A model generated the notes under the pieces. It did no database searches. It was not told the DNA's origin and saw nothing but the letters and a program-made list of their open reading frames with translations. Source: Phalacrocorax aristotelis (Eukaryota > Chordata > Aves > Suliformes > Phalacrocoracidae). Taken from it: a DNA stretch of 64,000 nucleotides. The translations under genes were made by a program, and so were the position numbers. How positions within the stretch are numbered: position 1 is the first letter of the stretch; the number at the start of each line of letters is the position of its first letter. Location of the stretch: contig NC_134280.1 in NCBI RefSeq assembly GCF_949628215.1, positions 50,618,621 through 50,682,620 of the forward strand, read 5' to 3'. Shown in pieces: positions 37,863 through 47,950 of the stretch.

Positions 37863-39399
37863 CTGAAAATAAAAAAAAAAGAAATTGGAAAAAATAAAAC
37901 TTGTTTTTTTCCACTGACTGAGAAGTAACAATCCTCTTCAAGCCCTGCAGCTCTCAGCCACGAGTTATACTGTGCGAAGAGGAGAGAATGTGCTTCTCCA
38001 ACACCAGCCTGCTGCAAGAACCAGTACAAGCCAGCAGCATTGGAGTGGTTTTATCTGGGACTTTGGCAGGCCCTCCTTTGAGAGGCAAAAAGCACACAGA
38101 TCCTAGAGAGATAAGGCAACAGCTCGTTATCTGAAGGCTGCTTGCACTAGAGAAAGATGCTCCCCTTCCCCCTCTGAGGGAGCTTAACCAGAATGAGTTT
38201 TTTAGAGGCAGTGGTGCTACCCTCTCACTATAGCACCGAGCCACACAACCATTGAGTACTAACAGTATGGCACACCTGACTGATTATGGGACCTTGAGCT
38301 ATACATAAAATTCGGCTATTTTTGAGAGAATGAGGCTGAATGAGGAAGATGAGCATGAGAACTGCCCGGGCTTAGATTTAAAATTGCACTGGCCACGCAT
38401 CTGTATGCAAGAGGTAGAACCTACACGGATGGGAGAAGCATTCCTCCGCAATTTGATATCCAAACTTTGAAAGGTCACTCTGGTTGGCCAAGTCCAAGCA
38501 CAGAGAAGCTGGTAAGCAGAATTTTTTTTTTTGCTCTGCAGTCAAACTGCATTTCTGAACTGATGTAAACACAGCATCTTGCAGAGCAGCTCCAGATAAA
38601 CACGCACATATATATGCTATGGCCAATAGCTGAGCTGTAGGCTGAGTCTGCCAGGGGTAGTATTAAAGGCAGTACTTCAGTAGGTGACAAAATGCAGTCT
38701 TTGTGCCTTGGCTTTGCTAACATGACTCAGACTAGAGGATATTTGTTAAAAAAAAAAAAAAATCTCCTGAGCTATCACATTGGAATGTGAAGAGTGAAAA
38801 AAATAAAAACCACCGGGTGTTACTGACTCCAGTTCACCTGTCTTCCCCCACCTCAGCCACCTCCTGCTACCACAAAATCAACGGTATCCCAGACTAGGCT
38901 CTTCACAGAGGTGAGCTGGGTATCAGAGCACACATCACATTTCATCCACATCAAATCCCTCATCCACGTGGGGAGAGGAAGTACCACGAGAGGAGGGAGG
39001 TGCTGAGTATATACTCTTAAAGCACACGAGGGAAACCAGGACAGCGAGTATAGCGTTAGCAGAGCTCACGCACACGCTCGGCCTCTCCCCTTTCGAACCC
39101 AAAGCAAGGCGCTGTTGGAAGTCACGGGCCACGTCCTCACTGGGTTTGCACCGCAGCCCCACGTGTAAAGAGGCTTGAATCACGCAGCGTTAAAAAAAAA
39201 AAAAAAAAATCAGTGCCGGCCCAACCCAGTGGAAATACGTGAGAACAGCGCAAAGGAAACCAACCGCGCAGTTTAGCAAACACCCCCGGGTTTGATCACT
39301 GCATTTTTTCCGTTTTACCTCCTTCAGATCAAAAAAAGGGTGGGTGTTTGCTGTTTGTTTTTTCCCCACCCCCGGGCTCTGCACCTCCCTGCAAGCTGA
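37863..39399. other. RNH1 first intron (inferred)
   Basis: Lies between the start-codon exon and the CpG island. It contains A/T runs at 38521-38532, 38748-38763 and 39192-39209. No further exon or coding signal is evident. Confidence 0.5.
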
Positions 39400-39760
39400 G
39401 CGACAATCCCGTTTCAGGGTACCGCATCTCCGATCACCGGCCCGGTCCTGCCGCGGCGGGCGCACCCGCCATCGCTGCTGCCCCTTGCCTGCTCACCCTG
39501 CTGCAGGCAGCTGCCCTCTCTGCTCGCACGGCTGCCTCCTCGGCCCCCTCCTTGCACCGCAGCTCACGCTCAGGGCCGGAGCTCACCCGGGTGCCCCTCG
39601 CCCTCCCCGCCCCACGGCCCTGCTCCCGGCCCCGCCGCTCCTACCGACCCTCCGCCTGCCCGCGCGCGCAGCCGCCGCCGCCCGCCCCGCCCCTCTCGGC
39701 TCCGCCCCGCCCCGCCCCGCCCGCACCCGGGGAGGAGCCGGGCTGGGGCGGGGTCTGTCC
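39400..39760 (-). promoter_or_regulatory. RNH1: CpG-island promoter region of RNH1
   Basis: CpG-dense block 1.5-1.9 kb upstream of the RNH1 start exon, with repeated CCGCCCC/CCCCGCC GC-box motifs at about 39690-39722. Minus-strand donors of form GTGAGC occur at 39491-39496, 39561-39566 and 39581-39586 (preceded by CCCGG), any of which could end a non-coding first exon. The start site is inferred, not seen. Confidence 0.7.
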
Positions 39761-40500
39761 CCTTCTTCCCTCTTCCGCCCCCTTTTTCCCTTTCTTTCCC
39801 CTTTTCCTCTTTCTCTCCCCTTTTCTTCCTCTTTTCCCTCCTCTCCCCCCTCCCTTGTTTCCTGCCCTCTCTGCCACTTCTCCTCCTTTCCTGTCTCTTT
39901 CCCCCTTCTTACTTTCCCTTTCTTCCTTTTTCCCTGACTTCTCCCTACTTCCCTCTTCCTCCCTTTTCCCCCTTCTTTTCCCCTTTCCCCTTTTCCCTCC
40001 CTTCTTTCCCACCTCCCCTCTTCTTCATTTGTTTCCTCCATATCCTCTTCCTTCTCTCTTTTTCTTTGTGTTCCCTTCACTTCCCTCTTCTTCCTCTTTT
40101 CCCCTTCTCACCTTCTCCTTTCTTCTCTTTTTCCTGTGCTCTCCCCACTTCCATTTTGCCTCCCTTCTTTTCCCCTTTCCCTCTGTTTTCTCCCTTCTCC
40201 CCTTCCCTCTTTCTTCTCTTTTTCCTCTCCTCTTCCCCTCTTTTTCCTTTCCTCCCCTCTTCTTCCTGTGCTCTCCCCCCTTCCCTTTTCTCTCCCTTTC
40301 CTCCTTCACCCTTCTTTCCCCTTCCCTCTTTTGTTCCCTTTCCACCCTTCTGCACTCCTTTTCTCCTTTTTCCTTCCTCTTGCGCTATTTTGTCCCTCTT
40401 TTTCATCTTCACCACTTACCTCTTTTCCTCCTCTTTTTCCTCCTTTTCCCTTTTCCCCCCTCCCCTGTTACCCCTTTTTCCAATCCACCCCTTTCTCCCC
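39755..40500. repeat. Long polypyrimidine tract (plus) / polypurine (minus)
   Basis: About 745 bp composed almost only of C and T on the plus strand, with scattered G/A interruptions, starting right upstream of the RNH1 CpG island. It contains diverged internal repeats: TTCCTGTGCT followed by a CTCCCC run occurs at 40131 and again at 40263, 132 bp apart. Low complexity produces very long spurious open frames on both strands. Confidence 0.9.
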
Positions 40501-43500
40501 CGCAGAGCAGGAGCACTGGGATATGCAGGAAACAGGACAAGAGAGGAGGAAATCCCTGTAGCGAGGGGATGCACAAGACATGGGAGGATCGACCATTAAA
40601 TAGGAAGGGGTCCCACCCGGGCTGGGGGTGCAAGCCTGCCCCATGCTGGGACCCAGAGCACTAGGGGGGTGCATGCAGGTCACCGAGGGGAGAGGCAATA
40701 TGGGGGGGGCTCTTTGCCAGGGGAGGTAAGATCCCCCTTGCGCTGGCCCGAGAAGGTCTGAACTGGGAACTGTTTGAACTGGGGACAACAACAAAAATAT
40801 CCATTCCTCAGTGGTCTCCCTGACTTCCAGCTTGCCGGGCAGCTGCGTATGGGGATGGCTGGGAGGGCCTGAGATGTCCCCCCTCACCATCCCTTTCACC
40901 AGTCCTATCTGTGACGCATTTTCTCTCATATTCTCTCTCCCTCATTAGCGCAACTTGTTGACGAGCAGACGAGATGCGCCTCAATGGCGTAAAGGCCTCT
41001 CCTCTAAGCTGTTTGAAATGAAGCTGTGAGAGCAATGGAGGATGGGTGCGTCAGAGTTTTGCTGCTGCAATGACTATTGCCCTCCCTGGGCTTCCCCCGT
41101 GCCGCTGCACCCACCCGAGCCCAGTGACCAGCAGCTTGCCAGCACATCTGTCCTGCAGCGGGAGCAAGGGTGCCAGCACCTCGCCGGGGCTGGAAGGCAT
41201 TCGTCATCTCTCGGCTCGTTTCCTCCTCTGGCTGCTGGCTACTCCCTGTCTCTCTATTGTTTCCCAGTACTTTTAGCCCCAGCAAAAGCTCATTCAGACT
41301 TTCACAAGACAGGGCAAAGAAAGGTTTTGAAGTGCGGAGAGCTTTCTAGGCAACATACTGAGTCGCCTCCCTTCCTCCCCAGCGAAATCTTAGCTTCTCC
41401 CCCAGTTTCTTTTTCCTACAAACACCCCATCCCCACCCCCCCGGCTCACACAACAGTTCAGTTAAGCACAACCAGCCATTCCCTACAAAGCACCCTCTGC
41501 GGTGCAGGGCTCTAAAATCACTACGTGCTCCTCCCCGGTAAGCAGAAGGGAAAGTTTAGGGAGTTTAAGAGCCCGGTTTTGCTGCTGATACATACCTCGT
41601 TCTTCTTGGTGCTCTGCGGGGAGCGAGGAGGGCAGAGCTGACGCCTTCCTGCTGCCGTTACTACGCAACCTCTGCTGTTGTACACATGGTGCCTGCTAGA
41701 GGGAGAAAAGCAGTTTTGGACTGTGATGACCTTTTTCCTTGCAGGGCAGCTCTTCAGGGTCTTGGGGAGCCGCCCTCTGTACACGACTGTACCTGGCTTA
41801 GCAACGAGGCAAACATCCCACGAAACCTGATGACGATAGAGGCGGCTTTAACTTCTTACCCTTGATCATGTATCCACTCGCTAGGGTTTAGCCCACAGCA
41901 GGGGAGTAGTTGCCATTGAAGGATCCAGCCAAAAATGAGGCCACCACAGTGTTAAAGTGTGAATAGAGATGCTGGAGTTTGCAAATAGTTTCTCCATTCC
42001 TCAGGCAAGCCCTGTCCCGTCTGGATGGAGAGTGATGCTTGAGCACATTACTGCCTCCCTGCCACCTCACCTGCGGGTTAACCCCCCTGGCAGGGGCTAG
42101 GGCATGGGCAGACCCTGATCCTGTGCATGCTGGATGCTCACACAGCCCTGGTCATGCCTCCCTAAAACTGCCTCTCGGCAGCAAGCAGGCCCTCAGGTCC
42201 TATACCTCCTCCTCCCAAGCTCCCGCTGGCTCTTCACCTCCCCAAGGATTACGCTGCTATTGCTCAAGCTGCATCGCACGCTAATTGCAGGTTGAAGTAA
42301 CCCACTTTCTCACCCCATCTTCAGTGGCATGAAGATTAATTAGTGTTTCAGTAAACTGCAAACGAACTGTAGACAGAAGGCCAGCTCCATTTTTCCTTTC
42401 CGCAGCTGCTGATACCAGCAGAGATGGTGGCGCAGGCTGGGAAGCACAGCCTTTGTTGCACTCCAGGGGGAGTACTAGAGGTTCCCCGCCCCCCCCCCCA
42501 GTTGCTTTTGTTATCCTCCTGGGTGAATGGGAAACGACCACCAGAAGAGCTCAAAGAGGTAAAACCTACCTTCTTTAGTGCCCAGAAGAGAGTTGAATGC
42601 CAGAGGATGCACCTCTTCCCCATTCCCTCCCAGGAAAAACAGAGTTGTCCACACAAAGGGGTTGCCAGAACAGTCCTTGTGCCCCTGGGTCCACCCTGAA
42701 ACCTACTGAACCCCAACCATGAGCTTGGGGATGGCGCAAGCTTCCAGAATCGGTGCTTGTCAGGATGCTCCCTGGCAGGCAGATGTGTGGGGTGCCACAG
42801 CTGGTGAAGGATGTCTCTGCCCTTCTTGCTTAGCATGGTGTTCTCAGGAAGACCACTAGCGTCAGGAAGTAAGTGAACGCTGGCAAGAGGTTGCATCGTC
42901 CCCTGGTACATCAGGTAATTTAAAATCAGTTGTCTGTCATTCAGTATGACAGCAAAGGTGTAATTTCCCATCCAGCCACTGCTGGCACCTCACTGCTTCT
43001 CTTGGTTCCTGCTCCCCTGCCAGCACCAGGAGTCTCTAAAGGACAAAGTCTAGTATTTGTTAGAGGTTTCAGAGTGGTTTATGTCACATGGACCTTCTGT
43101 AGACCTCCTGCCCTGGACAAAGCACTCCCTACACACTGGTCTGTGCTGGCGAAATCTAGATTTACAAGACAGGTAGCCATGCCAAGATGTTATTAGCCCC
43201 TATCTCCCTGTTGTCCCTTTGGCTGCCCTCACTGTGGGGACAACAAAAGGCATCTCATGAAAAAGCTGTTGCCCTCTCCCCAGCAAGCAGGGCCAAGCTG
43301 TCCTACTCAGCAAGATACACACAAGTCCAGAGGAAGCTATGCAAAAAGGGGCTGAGAAAGCCAACAGCAAACACCAGTGAGGAATGCATGTGCATGTCTT
43401 TCAGCAGAAACAGTGGAAGATGCCTGGTGTGGAAGGTACATCCATTTGGGTGTTTGCACAGGCTCAGGTGATTCCCTGAGGAGTCTAATGGTGACATCTG

Positions 43501-46500
43501 CCCTGTGTTCCCTTCTTTACTGTTTCCCCATGTCCTTTTTGAGGTCACTCAAATTTGTCTCCCTCTTTTTTTAGGCCTGCCCCCTGCCCCCCTGGCCTTT
43601 GTACCAGGGAGTGAGAGCACAGTGGTGCCTGCCTTGCCCCTGCTGCTTGTGGGCAGGGCTGGCATGGACCCAGCAAGGGGAAGTCTTTGTGTCCTGGGAT
43701 CTGGGGAAGTTGATGTGTCTCTGCGTTTAAGATAACTTCATTTTAAAACTAAATTTACGCACATAACCCTAGAGCAGAGTTACAAAAGGATACTTCAATT
43801 AAGCTTATTAGCATAAGCTGAAAGTTTTGCCTTTTCCCCCTCCAGCGGCAGTTTCCCAGTCTGCCTTCTGCTCTCATGATGCCTCTGTTCATATACTTAA
43901 CTACAATTAAAGACAATAACATTTTTAGGGTTGTGACAGATCTTTTGCTAACTTGACCATGCCATGCCTACCAGCAAATTTGTGACATAAATTCAGCTGT
44001 GGCAATCAAAACAGCAAGTCATAAACATGTGCCCAGCTCCATTTGTTGCACTGAGTCTTTTTTAAACTCCTACTTGATCCATTGCTGGAAGCCATTTATT
44101 CCTTGAGCTTGTGTGCAGCTTGAAGCAAGGCTTTGTATGGGGAGGGAATGCAAAACTTGGGTCACTCCTGAAGAGCCAGTGGGCTGATGAAGCACTGGGG
44201 AGCAAAAGCATCTGCGGAGCCAGAGTGGAGAACCTGACACTGTGGCTTAGATGATGCCTTGGGAGAAAAAAAAACAACAAAAAGGAGGTCAATAAATGGG
44301 TGCTAGTAGCATGCAGCTGGGAGCTGTGAGGTGGCCGAGCAACCTTTGGGATCCTTGGCAAATACAGGCAAATGCTCACCCCAACTTGCATGTGTGCACG
44401 CACACATATGGATGCTCTATACTGTGGCAGCTCATTATAGACTCCCACAAGAAAGCCATTAGGGAGGAATTTTTAGCTGTTCTGATGTGGTCACCTTGTT
44501 CTTGTAAAAGAAAAGCCGGTCTCTTCATTTCATGCTGGTTTTATTTTTGTGGGAGGTGGGAATCATTATAATGGACTAGTATTGTGAGTATATGCTTACT
44601 ATTTTATCCCGGTGTATACAGTCTTTCACCTTGGGTCCAGGGAAAATGGGGCCCCAAGAAAATGGGGCTTTCCAGACATGTTCATCAACAACTGCACCAC
44701 ACTGACCTGCAGAAACAGTATGGTCAGGGGAATTTTTCTCCCAGCCCTTCTTTTCTTCTGCATCTTCCGCCTCAACCCATGGCAGTTGTTGCCTGTCAGT
44801 CTGCAGAGGGCGATGCAGCATCAGTTTGACCAGATATAAGGTTGTCCTTTAGTTTTCCATCATCTTCGGGTCACCCATGGTCACCAAGATATTGCAAGGG
44901 TCAAGGGCTGAGATGAGGCCAAAGCTAGAGGGAAAAATGAGAGGACCGGACCATAGACATAAATGTATTTCACGGTACGGTCTCTTCATGCTGGCTGCAT
45001 AGCAGCTGATGAAATTGGAGACTGTGATGGATTTAACTTCCCTGTTAAATCCTGCTGCACAGGAAGACTCAAATCATTTGCTGAAGCTTTGAAGACCATT
45101 GCAGCGACAGCTGGTTAATTCATGAGTTTGTCTGGGACTCAGAAGCCTAAGTGCAAATCAGCTTTAAAAAGCAAGAAGGAAATCTTCAAGGTAAAAATCT
45201 CCACCAACCATACACTTTTCTGTTTTTCAGACCTCAGTTTGCATGTTACTGTTGCCATTTTCTGGAAATGACTAGTAGATGTCCGCTGCTGGTAGAGACA
45301 TCTCTCTGTAGTCTCCATGAGACTACCCATAAGAATTCATGGGTATTTGTGCCAAATAATTACTTTGAAAAGCCACTGCATTCTCTCTTGAATACAGTTC
45401 TTCTTTGGGCTATTGGGAATTAATTGGAATTGTCTTATTTAAACACCCATGCTCCCTGTAAAGAAGGGCAGTAGTGCTGGAAGGACTTTCAAAGACCTGC
45501 AGGAGTTAAAGAATAAAATAGGACTCTAAAATAAGACTCGAGCTTGGGGTATGGCATGGCTATAGATGTGCAAAAAGACCATAGCTAAGTAGTGCTGCTC
45601 TGCAAAAATCACTGCACATGAGATTTATTTTGACAAAAAGATTTGCCCCAGGTTTATTCTTTTTTAAAAGGAGACCCAGTAATATTAAGGCTTCTTGCTC
45701 TTTCTGAAGATGTTGTTTAATGGAAGAATGTTGCAGAAGAATTTAGTCAGTCTGGAAAGCACCTACTGATGTTTTCCACCATGCCCCAAGTCCTGCCTAG
45801 GGTTCTGATAAACATTCTGGGAAGTCTCCTGGGATTTAAGATCATGGGCTCTGAGCCAGATGACTTCCCTCATCAGCCACCCCAGAGCTCAGGCATATGC
45901 TCTGCAGAGGGGTGAGCCTCCCCCAGGCCCACTGCGAAGGTCTGGGAATGGGATGTTTTGCAGTTTGCTCAGGTGTGGGCTGGGGGCTCTGAGCAGCTTG
46001 AAAGCTGAATTCCACTCTTTGTTATAGAAATTTGTCAGAAAAAGTAATTTCCTTATGCATGTAACTGGAGAAAGTACTCAGAATTTGGTTTCCAGTTCAG
46101 CTTGTGACTGGGATGGAAATGTCAACCAAGTGTATTCCTGCGGGGTTGGGTTTTTTTCATGATATATGCTCAGTTTTTAAAATCTCCTCTCTTTTCCTTT
46201 AAAGCATTTGATTATTCCTTGGGGCTTGTTGCAGTAGAATAATAGCAGAATGTGAAGAATATGTATATTTGCCTGGACCTTTGCACCTAGATGAATTCAC
46301 TGGGCAAAATCTTGCCAGTTTTTTTACTAAATGGCATGTCCATCAATGCCTCCTTGAGGTACTTTGATTCCTTCTCAAATATACTAAAGGTAAATGGGTG
46401 TTTTGGCTCTGTCGGAGGCTCCCAAGAGGGGGGATCTCTGGGGCTTTCTGGCTTCTGGATGGGATAGGCAGGTGAGGGCTGGGGCCAGATCTGCTGAGGG

Positions 46501-46562
46501 AAGCACCGAGAGAGTGGATATTGCTCCCTGTTGCAGGCCTTGTCCAGTCTTACGAGGAGTAG
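40501..46562. other. Intergenic region, no gene recognised
   Basis: The longest open frame (207 codons, minus, 42348-42971) has no family features or splice context. C-runs occur at 42487-42499. A search by eye for RAS-type G-domain motifs, expected here from mammalian gene order, found none. Confidence 0.5.
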
Positions 46563-46929
46563 ATGAGGAAACTGGGGTTGTTTAGTCTGGAGAAGAGGAG
46601 GCTGAGGGAAGACCTTATCACTCTTTACAGCTACCTGAAAGGAGGCTGTAGTGAGGTGGGTGTTGGTCTCTGAAGTAGCACGTGATAGGATGAGAGGAAA
46701 AGGCCTCAAGTTGTGCCAGGGGAGGTTTGCATTGGATATTAGGAAAAATTTATTTACTGAAAGAGTGGTCAGGCATTGGAACAGGCTGCCCAGAGTCTCC
46801 ACCCCTGGAGGTGTTCAAAAAACGTGTAGACGTGGCACTTGGTGACATGGTTTAGGAGACATAGGGATGTTGGGCTGATGGCTGGACTTGATCTTAGAGG
46901 TCTTTTCCAACCTTAATGGTTCCATGAGA
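46563..46929 (+). mobile_element. CR1 LINE 3' fragment
   Basis: It begins near GAGGAAACTGGGGTTGTTTA, continues through the CR1 C-terminal coding region (GAACAGGCTGCCCAGAG) and ends AGGTCTTTTCCAACCTTAATG...CCATGA. Frames are interrupted and part of the consensus is deleted near the 3' end, so it is older than the copy at 24.4 kb. It lies about 170 bp from the tRNA gene. Confidence 0.9.
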
Positions 46930-47086
46930 CAGCAAAAGGCTCTCTTGCAGCGCTATGCACACAGTAGACAGCACCTTAACCACAGGTTAAGCAAATGTAT
47001 CTTTAGGAATTTCAAGGAAGCAGGTAAGAATTTAAGGAATTTTTAAGAGAAGTGCACCAGTGGATCGCCTTGTGAGAAAACAAAAC

Positions 47087-47091
47087 AAAAA
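47087..47091 (-). terminator. RNA polymerase III T-run terminator of tRNA-Ala
   Basis: TTTTT on the minus strand 8 bp past the tRNA 3' end, followed by further T-runs (TTTTG, TTTTC). This is a standard Pol III stop. Confidence 0.85.
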
Positions 47092-47099
47092 GAGGCACT

Positions 47100-47172
47100 T
47101 GGAGAATGCGGGCATCGATCCCGCTACCTCTCGCATGCTAAGCGAGCGCTCTACCATTTGAGCTAATTCCCC
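47100..47172 (-). tRNA. tRNA-Ala (anticodon AGC)
   Basis: 73 nt including discriminator A. The acceptor stem GGGGAAT/ATTCTCC, anticodon stem CTCGC/GCGAG around loop TTAGCAT, and T stem GCGGG/CCCGC around ATCGATG all pair, with one G-T pair in the acceptor. A-box and B-box promoters are present in the D and T arms. No intron. It agrees at nearly every position with the vertebrate tRNA-Ala(AGC) family as I recall it, and looks functional. Confidence 0.98.
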
Positions 47173-47560
47173 GCCTTACTGTACTTGGCTGCCGGGGCAG
47201 CTCTATTCTCTTCTCGCGAGACGCCGTGCGGCTCCCACTGCGCCTGCGCAGGGGCGCGCCGGTTGGGGTTTTGGCGGCGGCGCGCGGCGGGGCGGGCTGG
47301 GTGCACGGCGGGACCGGGAGCTCGCGCCCGCCGGCGGTAACGAGCGGAGGGGACACGGAGCGGGAGGCGCATCGCGACGGGACAGGGGAAGAGAAGAGAG
47401 GAGAAGCTTTGAGGTGCACAGGCGTGCGCGGCGGGCTCCGCCCGGAGGCGCGGCGGCGTGCGGAGCCCCAGGGGAGGGTGCGTGGGGAAGCACCGGGCGG
47501 GTGGGTTGCAAAGGGCGAGCGTCTGGGGGCATCGGCGGGTTTGCAGAGAGCTGTAGGCGT
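47173..47560. promoter_or_regulatory. CpG island next to tRNA-Ala
   Basis: CpG-dense, GC-rich block starting at the 5' edge of the tRNA gene, with repeated GGCGGCG/GGGCGGG boxes at 47270-47300. A plus-strand donor-like GTAACG follows GCCGGCG at 47337, so a non-coding first exon of a rightward gene is possible, but I found no downstream coding exon to pair with it. It may instead serve the tRNA or a gene beyond the window. Confidence 0.55.
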
Positions 47561-47950
47561 GGGGGGCGCGGTGTGCAGAGAGCTGTGTGCTCGGGGGCAC
47601 GTGTGGGGGATGCAAAAGGCGATGTGGTCAGGGGTGGGGTGGGGGGTGGGTGGGGAGGATGTGCAAACGTCTGTCCGCTCGGGAGCATGTAGGGGTTTGC
47701 AGAGAGCTGTGTGTCTGGGGCACCCCCGCATGGGAAAGCATGAGGTGCGAGGGGGCGTCCAGAGTGCTGCACGAATGGTGGCCTCGGGAAGGCTGCAAAG
47801 GGCTTGATGTGCACGGGGAAGGATTTTGGAGGGTGAAGGACTGCAAAGGTCTGTGTGCTTGGGGGGGGGGGGGGGCTGCCGAGGTCTGTGTGCTTGGGAG
47901 TGGGCTGCAAAGCGTTGTGTGCCAAGGCGGGGGCTGTACATGTGGCAGAG
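47500..47950. repeat. Diverged G-rich minisatellite
   Basis: About ten degenerate copies of a TGCARAGRGCTGTGTGCTYGGGG-like unit (for example near 47540, 47573, 47696, 47842, 47878, 47907), spaced irregularly at roughly 30-50 bp. A run of about 14 G lies near 47862. It overlaps the right half of the CpG island and creates long false open frames on both strands. Confidence 0.7.

Noticed and set aside
39348-40664. 438-codon plus-strand open frame and the 165-codon minus frame across it
   Set aside because: Both are products of the pyrimidine/purine tract: the translations are only Ser/Pro/Leu/Phe or Gly/Lys/Glu/Arg repeats, with no start context or splice support.
42348-42971. 207-codon minus-strand open frame
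   Set aside because: Composition and residue order look random, with no splice signals or conserved motif. Overlapping plus-strand frames are equally open.
40501-47000. HRAS, expected beside RNH1 from mammalian gene order
   Set aside because: No RAS G-domain exon (MTEYKLVVVG, DTAGQEE, NKCDL) is visible on either strand.
47138-47941. 267- and 240-codon minus frames and 193-codon plus frame
   Set aside because: They arise from the GC-rich island and G-rich minisatellite. The first runs into the tRNA gene, and repeated residues just mirror the repeat unit.
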